The notes beneath the pieces were generated by a model, which worked only from the letters and a program-made list of their open reading frames with translations, did not search any database and was not told where the DNA came from. Below, piece by piece: positions 35,937 to 44,721 of a DNA stretch of 64,000 nucleotides. Position numbers and translations under genes: made by a program. Positions within the stretch are counted from its first letter, which is position 1. Every line of letters begins with the position of its first letter. Where the stretch lies: positions 1,426,001-1,490,000 of the forward strand of contig CATQHW010000002.1 of the NCBI GenBank assembly GCA_958296075.1, written 5' to 3'. This DNA is from an uncultured Spirochaetia bacterium. Lineage in GTDB: Bacteria > Spirochaetota > Spirochaetia > SZUA-6 > Bin103.

Positions 35937-37421
35937 ATGAGACGGGTGGTGGTGATCGGCGCCGGCTTCGGCGGTCTGGCGGCAGCCGCCTTGCTGGCCA
36001 AGGACGGGTTCGACGTGACCGTGCTGGAACGCAACGACCAACCCGGCGGCCGGGCCATGCTCTACCGCGAAGGCGGCTTTTCGTTCGACATGGGGCCGTC
36101 GTGGTACCTGCTGCCGGACGTCTTCGAGCGATTCTTCGCCCGTTTCGGCAGCGCTCCGGCCGATCACTACGGCCTGACGCGGCTTGATCCGGCCTACCGG
36201 GTCTTTTTCGACGACGGGCAGTCCACGGACGTGGCCGCCGACCTGCAGCGTAACCTGGCGCTCTTCGAACGCATCGAGCCGGGCGGCGCCGGCGCGCTGC
36301 GCGGCTACCTGGCGCGCTCGGAGTATCAGTACCGCGCGGCGATGGACCGCTTCGTCTACCGCGACTTTCGGGGCGCCGGTGACCTGCTCGATCGGGACCT
36401 GATCGTCCACGGCGTCCGACTGCGCCTCTTCGGCCGCATGGACCGGCTGGTGGCGCGCGCGTTCCGCGACGACCGGCTGCGCAAGCTGCTCACCTACAAC
36501 CTGGTCTTCCTGGGCTGCTCGCCGAGCCGCGCACCGGCGCTCTACGCGCTGATGGCGCACGCCGACTTCAACCTGGGCGTCTGGTATCCGCACGGCGGCA
36601 TGAACGGGGTGGCCCGCAGCCTCTACCGCCTGGCGAAACGGCAGGGGGCGCGGTTCGTGTTCGGCTCGCCGGTGACCGCCATCCGGCTGCGCGGCCAGCG
36701 GGCGACCGCCGTCGATTCGGCGACCGGGCGCTATCCTGCCGATGCGGTGCTGGCCAACGCCGACTACCACCACGTGGAACGGACCTTGCTCCCGGCCGGG
36801 GCGCGCTCCTACTCGGCGCGCTACTGGGCGCGGCGCGTGGTGGCGCCGTCGGCCTGCATCGTCTATCTCGGCCTGGACCGGCCGGTGCCGGCGCTGGCTC
36901 ACCACAACCTCCTGCTGCAGAACGGCTGGGACGATCACTTCCGCAGCATCTTCGATCGGCCGGGGTGGCCGGAGCGCCCCGCGCTGTACGTCTGCCGCCC
37001 GTCGGCGACCGATCCGGCGGTGGCACCGCCGGGAAGCGAGAACCTGTTCCTGATGATGCCGGCGGCCGCCGGACTGCGGGACGACGACGCCGCCCGCGAG
37101 CGGTGTCTCGGCCTGATGCTCCGCGCGCTGGAGCGTACGATCGGGGAGGGGATCGAGGGGTCGATCCGCGTGCGACGCCTGTTCACGCACCGGGACTTCG
37201 CGGCGACCTTCAACGCCTTCCGCGGCACCGCCCTGGGGTTGGCTCACACCCTGCGCCAGACGGCGTTCCTGCGGCCTTCGATCCAGAGCAGACGGGTCGC
37301 CAACCTGTTCTTCGCCGGCCAGTACACGACGCCGGGGATCGGCGTGCCGATGACGCTGATCGCGGCCGCCATCGCGCGCGACCGCATGGTCGCCGCGGTG
37401 AGACGGCGCGCGCATGCCTGA
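35937..37421 (+). CDS. crtI: phytoene desaturase (CrtI family)
   Basis: A 494-aa flavoenzyme: RRVVVIGAGFGGLAAAALLA (FAD fold), ERNDQPGGRA, FDMGPSWYLLPDVFERFF, and the C-terminal FFAGQYTTPGIGVPMTLIAA, all diagnostic of CrtI. It inserts double bonds into phytoene toward lycopene or neurosporene at the membrane. ATG 35937 begins the dinucleotide fold directly. It overlaps crtB by eight bases. No cyclase, hydroxylase or GGPP synthase gene is nearby, so the end product depends on genes elsewhere. Confidence 0.93.
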   Translation: MRRVVVIGAGFGGLAAAALLAKDGFDVTVLERNDQPGGRAMLYREGGFSFDMGPSWYLLPDVFERFFARFGSAPADHYGLTRLDPAYRVFFDDGQSTDVAADLQRNLALFERIEPGGAGALRGYLARSEYQYRAAMDRFVYRDFRGAGDLLDRDLIVHGVRLRLFGRMDRLVARAFRDDRLRKLLTYNLVFLGCSPSRAPALYALMAHADFNLGVWYPHGGMNGVARSLYRLAKRQGARFVFGSPVTAIRLRGQRATAVDSATGRYPADAVLANADYHHVERTLLPAGARSYSARYWARRVVAPSACIVYLGLDRPVPALAHHNLLLQNGWDDHFRSIFDRPGWPERPALYVCRPSATDPAVAPPGSENLFLMMPAAAGLRDDDAARERCLGLMLRALERTIGEGIEGSIRVRRLFTHRDFAATFNAFRGTALGLAHTLRQTAFLRPSIQSRRVANLFFAGQYTTPGIGVPMTLIAAAIARDRMVAAVRRRAHA

Positions 37422-38244
37422 TCCGCGGCTGGCGCGCATCTTCCGCCGCGGCAGCAGGACCTACTTCTTTTCCAGCGTCGCCTTTCCGCCGGCGCTGCGC
37501 GGCGACGTGTTCGCGCTCTACGCGTTCGTGCGCACCGCCGACGACTTCGTCGATCGGCCCCCCGGCCGGCAGGACGGGGCCGGCTTCGACCGCTTCCAGG
37601 AGCGCTACGCGGCCGCCGCCGCCGGGCGCGCCGGCGGCGATCCCGTCATCGACGGGTTCGTGGAGTTGGCCGCCCGCCGGCGCTTCCGCGCCGACTGGGT
37701 GGAGGCGTTCCTCGACGCGATGGCGCAGGACCTCACGCAGACCGACTACGCGACCGTCGCCGACACGCTTGCCTACATGTACGGGAGCGCCGAGGTGATC
37801 GGGCTGATGATGGCGGCGATCATGGAGCTGCCGGACGAGGCGTACCGGCCGGCGCGGATGCTCGGACGCGCGATGCAGTACATCAACTTCATCCGCGACA
37901 TCGACGAGGACCTGGAGCTGGGCCGCACCTACCTGCCGGCTGCGGAGCTGGCCGCCGCCGGGCTCCGCAGCCTCGACCCGGCGGAGGCGAGGCGCCGCGC
38001 GCCGGCGTTCCGCCACTTCGTGCGGGGCGAGATCGACCGCTACCTGGGCTGGCAGCGGGTCGCCGACGCCGGCTTCTCCTTGATCCCCCGCCGCCCTCGG
38101 CTGGCGATCCGCACCGCCTCCGACATGTACCGCTGGACCGCCGACCGGATTCGCGCGGAGCCGATGATCGTCTACCGGCGCAAGGTGCGACCGTCGCCGG
38201 CCCGCATCCTGGCGGCCGTCATGGCCGGCGCGGTGCGCGCCTGA
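37414..38244 (+). CDS. crtB: phytoene synthase (squalene/phytoene synthase family)
   Basis: A 276-aa prenyl synthase: SRTYFFSSVAFPP, YAFVRTADDFVD (first Asp-rich motif), GRAMQYINFIRDIDEDLELGRTYLP (second Asp-rich motif) and the C-terminal YRRKVRPSPARIL. It condenses two geranylgeranyl diphosphates to phytoene, the substrate of the CrtI encoded just before it. Squalene-type activity is possible for the family, but the pairing with CrtI argues for phytoene. Confidence 0.93.
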   Translation: MPDPRLARIFRRGSRTYFFSSVAFPPALRGDVFALYAFVRTADDFVDRPPGRQDGAGFDRFQERYAAAAAGRAGGDPVIDGFVELAARRRFRADWVEAFLDAMAQDLTQTDYATVADTLAYMYGSAEVIGLMMAAIMELPDEAYRPARMLGRAMQYINFIRDIDEDLELGRTYLPAAELAAAGLRSLDPAEARRRAPAFRHFVRGEIDRYLGWQRVADAGFSLIPRRPRLAIRTASDMYRWTADRIRAEPMIVYRRKVRPSPARILAAVMAGAVRA

Positions 38245-38367
38245 CGCGCACCGCTTGCCCCAAGAACGGCGATATGCGGACATTCGGGAGCCGAGGAACA
38301 AGACTGCAGAAGAACACGATCGGCCTGCCGGTAGGCGGTCCGGAGCCGGCCGGCACGGAGCGGTGTC

Positions 38368-39351
38368 ATGCCTGAGGCGGCGGTCCTCACGGAGGACCTG
38401 AGACGGCACTTCGGCGACGTCCGCGCCGTCGACGGCGTAGATCTCGCCGTGCAGCCCGGCGAGATCTACGGTTTTCTCGGCCCGAACGGAGCCGGCAAGA
38501 CGACCCTGATCCGCACGCTCTGCACGCTGCTCGATCCGACCGGCGGGACTGCGCGGGTGGCCGGCCATGACGTCGTGTCGCAGCGTAATGAGGTGCGCAT
38601 CCGCATCGGCGCGGCCCTGCAGGAGGCGGCGCTCGACCCGGTCCAGACCGGAGTCGAGTTGCTGCGGCTGCAGGGCCGGCTCTATGGGCTGCGCGCCGCC
38701 GAGCTCCGCACGCGGGTGGCCGAGGTCGGCCGCATGATCGACCTGGGCGACGCGCTGGCGCGGCGCATCGGCACCTATTCCGGCGGCATGAAGCGGCGGC
38801 TCGACCTGGCTGCAGCGCTGATCCACAACCCCGAGGTCCTGTTTCTGGATGAGCCGACCACCGGTCTCGACCCCGTGAGCCGGATGCGGGTCTGGGAGGA
38901 GGTGCGGAAGCTCAAGCGCGACCTGGGCGTCACCATCTTCCTCACCACGCAGTATCTGGAGGAGGCTGACGAGTTGGCCGACCGGGTCGGCATCATCAGC
39001 GCCGGCAAGCTGGTGGCGGAGGGCACGCCGGCCGAGCTGAAGCGCTCGGTCGGCCGGGACGTAATCGTCGCCCGCCTCGACGATCCGTCGCGGGTCGCGG
39101 CGGCGGTGCGCGGTATCCGCGGGGTCATCGCCGTGGACCTCTCCGGGAGCGAGTTGCTGGTCTCCGTCGAGGACGGCGCGGCGGCGATCGGCCCGGTCGC
39201 GGCCGCCCTGTACGGAAGCGGCGCTCCGGTGCAGGAGATCGTCCTGCGCACCGCCACGCTCGACGACGTGTTCTTCGAGGTAACCGGCGCCCGCATTGAA
39301 GCCGGCCACCTCGAACCGGCCGCCGTCACCAGCGAGGAGCCCGACGAATGA
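38368..39351 (+). CDS. ABC-2 type transporter ATP-binding protein (daunorubicin-resistance type)
   Basis: A 327-aa ATPase: Walker A GPNGAGKTTL, signature YSGGMKRRLDLAAAL, Walker B VLFLDEPTTGLDP, H-loop TQYLEEADELADRVGII. The C-terminal 80 residues match the DrrA-type extension that seats the permease. With the following permease it would export a drug, lipid or polysaccharide. A GGAG eight bases before ATG 38368 serves as ribosome site. The 123 bases before it show no confident promoter. Confidence 0.92.
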   Translation: MPEAAVLTEDLRRHFGDVRAVDGVDLAVQPGEIYGFLGPNGAGKTTLIRTLCTLLDPTGGTARVAGHDVVSQRNEVRIRIGAALQEAALDPVQTGVELLRLQGRLYGLRAAELRTRVAEVGRMIDLGDALARRIGTYSGGMKRRLDLAAALIHNPEVLFLDEPTTGLDPVSRMRVWEEVRKLKRDLGVTIFLTTQYLEEADELADRVGIISAGKLVAEGTPAELKRSVGRDVIVARLDDPSRVAAAVRGIRGVIAVDLSGSELLVSVEDGAAAIGPVAAALYGSGAPVQEIVLRTATLDDVFFEVTGARIEAGHLEPAAVTSEEPDE

Positions 39352-40151
39352 ACCACGTACCGGCCGGCTCGACGATCCGCGCCCGCAAGGCGGGATTCGC
39401 GCGCGATCTGTTCTCCATCGCCGGCCGCGCGATCCGGGCGGTGCCGCGCGAGCCGGAGGTGCTGTATCCAGCCCTGATCATCCCGGTCTTCTTCTTCGCC
39501 GTGAACGTCGGCGCGCTCCGGCCGCTGGCCGAGCAGATGTTCGGGGACTTCGACTTCCGCGCCTTTCAGCTACCGGTGGCGATCATCTTCGCGGTAACCG
39601 GCATCAGCCGCGCCTCCGAGCTGGTGAGCGACATACGCAGCGGGTACTTCGACCGGCTCACCATCACGCCGGTGAGCCGGCTGTCGCTGCTGTTGGGGCT
39701 GATGGCGGCCGATCTGGCGCTGGTGATTGCGCTGACGCTGCCGGTGGTGGCCATGGGGCTGATCATCGGCGTCCGCTTCGCGGCCGGCTTCCTCGGCGCG
39801 GTGGTGTTCGTGCTGCTCGGCGGCCTGTGGGGGCTGGCCTTCACCGGCTTTCCGTACGCGATCGCGTTGAAGACCGGCAACCCGGCGGCGGTCAACTCGA
39901 GCTTCCTGCTGTTCTTTCCGTTCGCGTTCCTGACCACCACCTTCCTGCCGAAGGAGGCGCTGTCCGGGTGGCTCAGCACCGTGGCGGACTTCAACCCGGT
40001 CACGTACCTGCTGGAGGCGTTGCGCTCGCTGCTGCTGGTCGGCTGGGACGCGGGCGCGCTGTTGGGCGGCTTGGCCGCCGTCGTCGGGGTGGGCGCGGTA
40101 TCGCTGACCCTGGCTCTGGCGGCGCTGCGCGGGCGCCTGTCACCCGATTGA
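39348..40151 (+). CDS. ABC-2 type transporter permease
   Basis: A 267-aa membrane protein with about six helices and an N-terminal cytoplasmic stretch (RDLFSIAGRAIRAVPREPEVLYPALIIP). The layout and the late FNPVTYLLEALRSLLL segment match ABC-2 permeases of the DrrB kind. ATG 39348 overlaps the ATPase stop (ATGA). The pair follows crtIB but shares no evident pathway with it. Confidence 0.9.
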   Translation: MNHVPAGSTIRARKAGFARDLFSIAGRAIRAVPREPEVLYPALIIPVFFFAVNVGALRPLAEQMFGDFDFRAFQLPVAIIFAVTGISRASELVSDIRSGYFDRLTITPVSRLSLLLGLMAADLALVIALTLPVVAMGLIIGVRFAAGFLGAVVFVLLGGLWGLAFTGFPYAIALKTGNPAAVNSSFLLFFPFAFLTTTFLPKEALSGWLSTVADFNPVTYLLEALRSLLLVGWDAGALLGGLAAVVGVGAVSLTLALAALRGRLSPD

Positions 40152-40194
40152 GCCGGCGCGCGTCCGGCCGGAGAGTGCGTGTCCGGCCGGAGAG

Positions 40195-40542
40195 TGGAGG
40201 TGGCGGGAATCGAACCCGCGTCCTGAAAGGCACCACGCAAGCTTCTACAGGTTTGTCCGGCGATTCATTGTCGATGCGGACCTGAGGCCGCCGGCGGCCA
40301 CGATCCCATCCAAGCCCGCAAAAGGTGTCCCCGGCGGCTTGCGAGCCAGCCGTCGGGTGAGCCCCGGTTTGCATCGGGGAGACGGGCGCTCAGGGCTGCG
40401 CTCCCGAAACCCCGTGGCTGCTACTCTAGGCAGCCAGTGCCAGATCGTTGTCGGCAGTTAAAGAGAGGTGCCATGTTTTAGGAGAATGGCTCTCCACCTG
40501 CAACTTGCGAGACGTTCTTCCAGTCGAGCCCTGTTCACCCCC
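40195..40542 (-). ncRNA. ssrA: transfer-messenger RNA (tmRNA)
   Basis: A 348-base tmRNA, one-piece form. The 5' GGGGGTG pairs with the 3' CACCTCC to form the acceptor stem, the discriminator is A and no CCA is encoded. The 3' portion contains a T arm (GCGGGTTCGATTCCCGC). The tag frame lies at about 40435-40464 and reads GCC GAC AAC GAT CTG GCA CTG GCT GCC TAG, giving ADNDLALAA after the Ala added by the tRNA-like part. It rescues stalled ribosomes with SmpB, encoded 16 bases upstream on the same strand. Confidence 0.95.
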
Positions 40543-40558
40543 GTCGTGCGCCGTCCGC

Positions 40559-41023
40559 TCACCGTCGATGCCGCAGCGCCCGCTGCGCCTCGCGCTCGTC
40601 GTCCCGGCGCCGTATGTCCTGGCGTTTGTCGAAGTCGCGCTTGCCCCGGCAGAGGGCGAGTTCGACCTTGATCAAGCCTCGCGAAGTATAGAAGCGCAGC
40701 GGCACGAGTGTCAAGCCGCGTTCGGCCACCCGGCGGCGCAGCGCCAGTATCTCCTTTCGATGCGCGAGCAGCCGGCGCGGCCGGTCCGGCTCGTGGTTGT
40801 ACCGGTTGCCGTGCTCGTAGGGGGAGATGTGCAGCCCGTGCAGCCACAGCTCGCCGTTCTCCACGCGCCCGTGCGCGTCGGCGAACGCGAACCGGCCGGC
40901 GCGCATCGACTTCACCTCGGTGCCCATGAGGACGAGTCCCATCTCCAGCCGTTCGACCGGCTGGTAGCGATGCAGCGCCCGGCGGTTGGTCGCCAGCGTG
41001 CGGCGGCCGGCCTGCTCAGCCAT
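40559..41023 (-). CDS. smpB: SsrA-binding protein SmpB
   Basis: A 154-aa SmpB: ATNRRALHRYQPVERLEMGLV at the start, LMGTEVKSMRAGRFAFADAHGRV, LHGLHISPYEHGNRYNHEP and RPRRLLAHRKEI, and the basic tail GKRDFDKRQDIRRRDDERE that enters the mRNA channel. It delivers tmRNA to stalled ribosomes. It overlaps the 3' end of the PEGA/SUMF1 gene by eight bases and lies directly before ssrA. Confidence 0.96.
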   Translation of the reverse strand: MAEQAGRRTLATNRRALHRYQPVERLEMGLVLMGTEVKSMRAGRFAFADAHGRVENGELWLHGLHISPYEHGNRYNHEPDRPRRLLAHRKEILALRRRVAERGLTLVPLRFYTSRGLIKVELALCRGKRDFDKRQDIRRRDDEREAQRALRHRR

Positions 41024-42719
41024 CGGGCGCCGGCGGCGCAGCGATCACGACTCGGAATCCCAGATACGGGGTAGCCCACGCCGGTTCCTGCGCGCCGCGG
41101 GAGTAGACGCGGATCAACTCGCGCTCGCTCGCCCACGAGCCGCCGCGCACGACCCGCTCGGCCCCCGCGCGGGGCTGACCGGCCGTCGCCGGCGCTGGAT
41201 CGGCGCCGGCCCGCAGCAGATATGACGCGGGCGCGTACCAGGTCGCGGTCCACTCCCAGACGTTGCCCAACAGGTCGTAGAGCCCGTACCCGTTCGGTGC
41301 CGACGTCGGGGCCGGTCCCGGACCGGCGACGCGCTGCCCGGCCAGCCGCGCGCCACCGGTCTGTGCGCCGAGCGGGTAGGGCCGGCCGGCCAGTCCGCCA
41401 CGCGCCGCCCACTCCCACTCGGCTTCGGTCGGCAGACGGACCACTACCGTTCCGTTGGGCACCTCTCCTTCGGGCGTCTCGCCGTAGGGCCGGCCCGCTT
41501 CGGCCGCCGCCGTCGCGTTCAGCCACACGGCGAACGCGGCTGCCGCGTGATGGGACACGTGCGTGACCGGATGATCGAGCGTGCCGGGCGCCGGAGCCCC
41601 GTCGGACCACGACGCCAGATAGGTCGGCTCGGCCAACCCGTCACGCACCAGGTCGGCGGTCGCCTCCGGCGCCCAGCGCGGCACCGCCGCGGCGAACCGA
41701 GCGAACTGCCGGTTGGTGACCTCGGTCTCCGCCATCAGGAACGGGGCGACCGAACGGAGGTGCGGCTGGCGGTCGTGCGCGGCGGCGGCGAGCAGGCGGC
41801 GGTCGGTGTCGTCGCCCATCAGCAACGTACCGCCGGGCACCTGCCGAAAGCGGATGCCGCCCACGACGGCGGCGGCGGGCAGCGCTGCCGGCCGATCGGG
41901 CGACGGGTGGGAGTCGAGTCCCTGCCGGTAGCGCTCGCCGTGCTCGGCGTGCCACCGGTGCGCGGCCAGACGCTCCCCGAGCCGATCCGGCGCGGTAGCG
42001 GCGAGCCACAGCGGCAGTCCCGGATAATCCCGGTCGAGTTGCAGGAACCGGTTGAACAGGCGCCGCACGGTCTGCGGCGTCACCGGCCCGCCGCCGGCGG
42101 CGGAGGCGGCCGCCGCGCGCACCAGCGCCCCGAGCGCCTGGCGCCGGTCGATGAAGGGCAGGACGTCGCGGAGGAACGCATACCGGTCGGCCGGTGCCGC
42201 CTGCGCCAGCGCGCCGCCCGCGTCGTCGATGATGCCGGTCACGTGCGGCGCCGCGGCAAACTCGGCCACGCGGCGGCGCGCCACGGCGGCGCCGTCGATC
42301 AGCTCCAGGTCGGCGTGGGCGGCGGTCCGGTTGCGAACGATCAGCGTCCCGAACACCCGCGGCGCCACCTCGACGCGGAGCCGCTCGGGGGAGAAGCCGG
42401 CGCGCGCCCACTCCAACTCGTGCGCGCCGGGAGCAGCCTCGACCGCCAGCGGCGTCGTGCCGGCGAACCGCCCGTCGAGCGACACCGTCACGTTGCGCGG
42501 GGTGGCGGTCACCTCGATCCGGCCACCGGGGGCGCGCAGCCCGGGGTAGAGCAGCGCCAGGAACAGCGCCAGCAGCACCGCCAGTCCATAGATGACCGTG
42601 AGGTAGACGCCGGGCGGGACACCGAGGACGGGGCGCAGGCGCACCTGGGCGGCGCGATCGAGGTCGGCGACCTCGATCGTCGCGGCGGGCGTGTCCGTAG
42701 ACGGAATCTTGCGTTTCAT
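41016..42719 (-). CDS. membrane protein with PEGA domain and formylglycine-generating-enzyme fold
   Basis: A 567-aa protein in three parts. There is one membrane helix near residues 38-60 (VYLTVIYGLAVLLALFLALL), a PEGA-type beta domain (IEVTATPRNVTVSLDGRFAGTTPL), and a C-terminal SUMF1/FGE fold with VPGGTLLMGDD, VTNRQFARFAAAV, RLPTEAEWEWAARGG, YDLLGNVWEWTATWY and RVVRGGSWASE. The Cys pair that makes formylglycine in real FGE is absent, so it is probably a binding or structural domain outside the cytoplasm. PEGA/SUMF1 proteins are common in spirochaetes. Confidence 0.87.
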   Translation of the reverse strand: MKRKIPSTDTPAATIEVADLDRAAQVRLRPVLGVPPGVYLTVIYGLAVLLALFLALLYPGLRAPGGRIEVTATPRNVTVSLDGRFAGTTPLAVEAAPGAHELEWARAGFSPERLRVEVAPRVFGTLIVRNRTAAHADLELIDGAAVARRRVAEFAAAPHVTGIIDDAGGALAQAAPADRYAFLRDVLPFIDRRQALGALVRAAAASAAGGGPVTPQTVRRLFNRFLQLDRDYPGLPLWLAATAPDRLGERLAAHRWHAEHGERYRQGLDSHPSPDRPAALPAAAVVGGIRFRQVPGGTLLMGDDTDRRLLAAAAHDRQPHLRSVAPFLMAETEVTNRQFARFAAAVPRWAPEATADLVRDGLAEPTYLASWSDGAPAPGTLDHPVTHVSHHAAAAFAVWLNATAAAEAGRPYGETPEGEVPNGTVVVRLPTEAEWEWAARGGLAGRPYPLGAQTGGARLAGQRVAGPGPAPTSAPNGYGLYDLLGNVWEWTATWYAPASYLLRAGADPAPATAGQPRAGAERVVRGGSWASERELIRVYSRGAQEPAWATPYLGFRVVIAAPPAPDG

Positions 42720-42844
42720 GGCAGGGCGGACCGAACGGCCGGCAGGATGGGGCGACGCCGCTCACGGTGTCAAAGCATGCCGGCCTGCGAGGCTTGGGCC
42801 TGCGCGGCTTGCCGGACCGGCGGGCGGCCGGTAGGCTGGCCGCC

Positions 42845-43873
42845 GTGGCCACGGTGACGGCCCGCTCCGGGGGCAACCAATCGGCGTGGCAGGTATGGAG
42901 CGCGGCCCTGCAGCGCGGCACCGAACGGCTGCTCACCGGCCGCCGGCGCCGCCGGTTGCTGCGCCGCGAACGCCACCGCCGCCGCAGTCCGATCGTCGAA
43001 TGGCTCGACACGATCGGATCGACGGTACTCATCGTGCTGGTGATCAACCAGTTCCTGTTCCAGGCCTACAAGATCCCCTCGCAGTCGATGCGTCCGACGT
43101 TGGAGATCAGCGACCGCATCTTCGTGAACAAGCTCCTGTACGGTCCCGAGCTGGTGCCGGGCCAAGTCAAACTGCCCGGCCTCCGGAGTCCGCAGCGCGG
43201 CGAGGTGATCATCTTCGAGAACCCGAGCTACGTGCCGATCGGCCCGCTCATGGCCGTTCTGAAGCGGATCGTCTACATGGTGACGCTGTCGATGGTCGAC
43301 ATCGACCGCGACGAACAGGGTCGGACCAAGCACGACATCCTGATCAAGCGCGCGGTCGGCGTCGGCGGTGACCGCATCCGCCTGCGGCGGGGCGAGGTGC
43401 AGGTGCTGCTTCCGGGAGCCGACGAGTGGCTCGACGAGCCGGCGCTGCAGGCGGCGTTCGGGCTCGACTACCGGCCGCGCCGCAGCCCGGACCTGATCGA
43501 TTACGACATCCTGCAGGCCGGCGTCGCGGCGGAGACCAGGATGGCGGACGGCCAGCCGCTGACCGAGGCGGAACGGGTCGACCTGGATCGGTGGAAGCGG
43601 CAGCAGGCGACCCGCCGCACCGACCGGTTGTTCTGGGAGCACGGGCGGTTGCGCACCATCGTGGAGGCGGACCCGACCGACCGCAACGCCGCCCGCCAGT
43701 GGCAGTTGCTGGAGCGCGGCTGGCCGGTACCGGCCGGCTCCGTGTTTCCGCTGGGAGACAACCGCGACGAGTCGAACGACGCCCGCTTCTTCGGTCCGGT
43801 GACGCTCCGCCGGGTGCTCGGTAAGGCGATGTTCCACTACTGGCCACCGGCCCGCTGGGCCGGCATCCGCTGA
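42845..43873 (+). CDS. lepB: signal peptidase I
   Basis: An S26 peptidase of about 342 aa. It has an Arg-rich cytoplasmic N-terminus, one membrane helix (TVLIVLVINQFLFQAY), the catalytic Ser81 in IPSQSMRPT, the catalytic Lys168 in DILIKRAVGVGGD, and the box E motif LGDNRDESNDARFFGPV. It cleaves signal peptides on the outer face of the inner membrane. A large insertion of about 120 residues separates the Lys box from box E. The start is uncertain: GTG 42845 is chosen because GTG 42767 would only add a low-complexity leader. The divergent gap 42720-42844 shows no clear promoter. Confidence 0.9.
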   Translation: MATVTARSGGNQSAWQVWSAALQRGTERLLTGRRRRRLLRRERHRRRSPIVEWLDTIGSTVLIVLVINQFLFQAYKIPSQSMRPTLEISDRIFVNKLLYGPELVPGQVKLPGLRSPQRGEVIIFENPSYVPIGPLMAVLKRIVYMVTLSMVDIDRDEQGRTKHDILIKRAVGVGGDRIRLRRGEVQVLLPGADEWLDEPALQAAFGLDYRPRRSPDLIDYDILQAGVAAETRMADGQPLTEAERVDLDRWKRQQATRRTDRLFWEHGRLRTIVEADPTDRNAARQWQLLERGWPVPAGSVFPLGDNRDESNDARFFGPVTLRRVLGKAMFHYWPPARWAGIR

Positions 43874-43902
43874 TCAGCGTCAATCGCCCGGGCGGGGCCG
43901 AT

Positions 43903-43932
43903 TTGACGGTGATCGACCGTGAATGGTAGCGT
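43903..43932 (+). promoter_or_regulatory. candidate promoter of yebC-ruvCAB-queA
   Basis: TTGACG (43903-43908), an 18-base spacer and TAGCGT (43927-43932) lie 15 bases before the yebC ATG, followed by the ribosome site GGGAGGGG. The leader would be very short. Confidence 0.45.
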
Positions 43933-43947
43933 AGAGGCGGGAGGGGT

Positions 43948-44691
43948 ATGTCAGGTCACAGCAAGTGGCACTCGATACGCCACAAGAAGGGGGCCGCCGA
44001 CGCCAGGCGCGGCAAGCTCTTCGCCAAGCTCATCAAGGAGATGACCGTCGCCGCGCGGCTCGGCGGCGGCGACGAAGGCGCCAACCCGCGGCTCCGGCAG
44101 GCGGTCCTGAAAGCGCGGGCGGCCAACATGCCGGCCGACAACATCGACCGCGCGATCAAGAAGGGCGCCGGCGAGTTGGGCGGCAGCGACTTCCATGAGC
44201 TACTCTACGAAGCGTATGGCCCCGGCGGCGTGGCGATGCTCGTCGAGATACTCACCGACAACAAGAATCGCAGCGCCGCCGAGGTGCGCAACACGCTCTC
44301 CAAGCACGGCGGCAACCTGGGCGATTCCGGCTCGGTCTCCTATCTGTTCAAACGGCGCGGCGTGGTGGCGATCGACGCGGAACGCCACTCCGAGGACGAG
44401 GTGATGGAGGTGGCGGTCGAGGCCGGCGCCCTCGACGTCGTCGCGGACGACGGCTTCATCGAGGTTCTGACCGAGCCGTCCGACTTCGACGCGGTGCTGC
44501 AGTCGATCCAGGGCGCGGAACTGGCCACGACCGGGGCCGAGATCACCTGGGTCGCGGACGCGCCGCTGGAGGTGCCGGCCAAGTCGGCGGCGGCTGCCGT
44601 GCTGCTGATCGATCTGATCGAAGACCTGGACGACGTGCAGTCGGTGGCCACCAACCTCGAGCTCGCGGAGCCCGCAGTCGACGACGACTGA
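43948..44691 (+). CDS. yebC: YebC/PmpR family translation or transcription factor
   Basis: A complete 247-aa YebC: SGHSKWHSIRHKKGAADARRG at the start, LRQAVLKARAANMPADNIDRAIKKG, and ILTDNKNRSAAEVRNTLSKHGGNLGDSGSVSYLF. Members were first described as regulators and more recently as factors easing ribosome stalling on proline stretches. It commonly sits upstream of ruvC, as here. Confidence 0.95.
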   Translation: MSGHSKWHSIRHKKGAADARRGKLFAKLIKEMTVAARLGGGDEGANPRLRQAVLKARAANMPADNIDRAIKKGAGELGGSDFHELLYEAYGPGGVAMLVEILTDNKNRSAAEVRNTLSKHGGNLGDSGSVSYLFKRRGVVAIDAERHSEDEVMEVAVEAGALDVVADDGFIEVLTEPSDFDAVLQSIQGAELATTGAEITWVADAPLEVPAKSAAAAVLLIDLIEDLDDVQSVATNLELAEPAVDDD

Positions 44692-44721
44692 GTCGACCGG
44701 GATTGAGCGCAGCGCGGCGTC

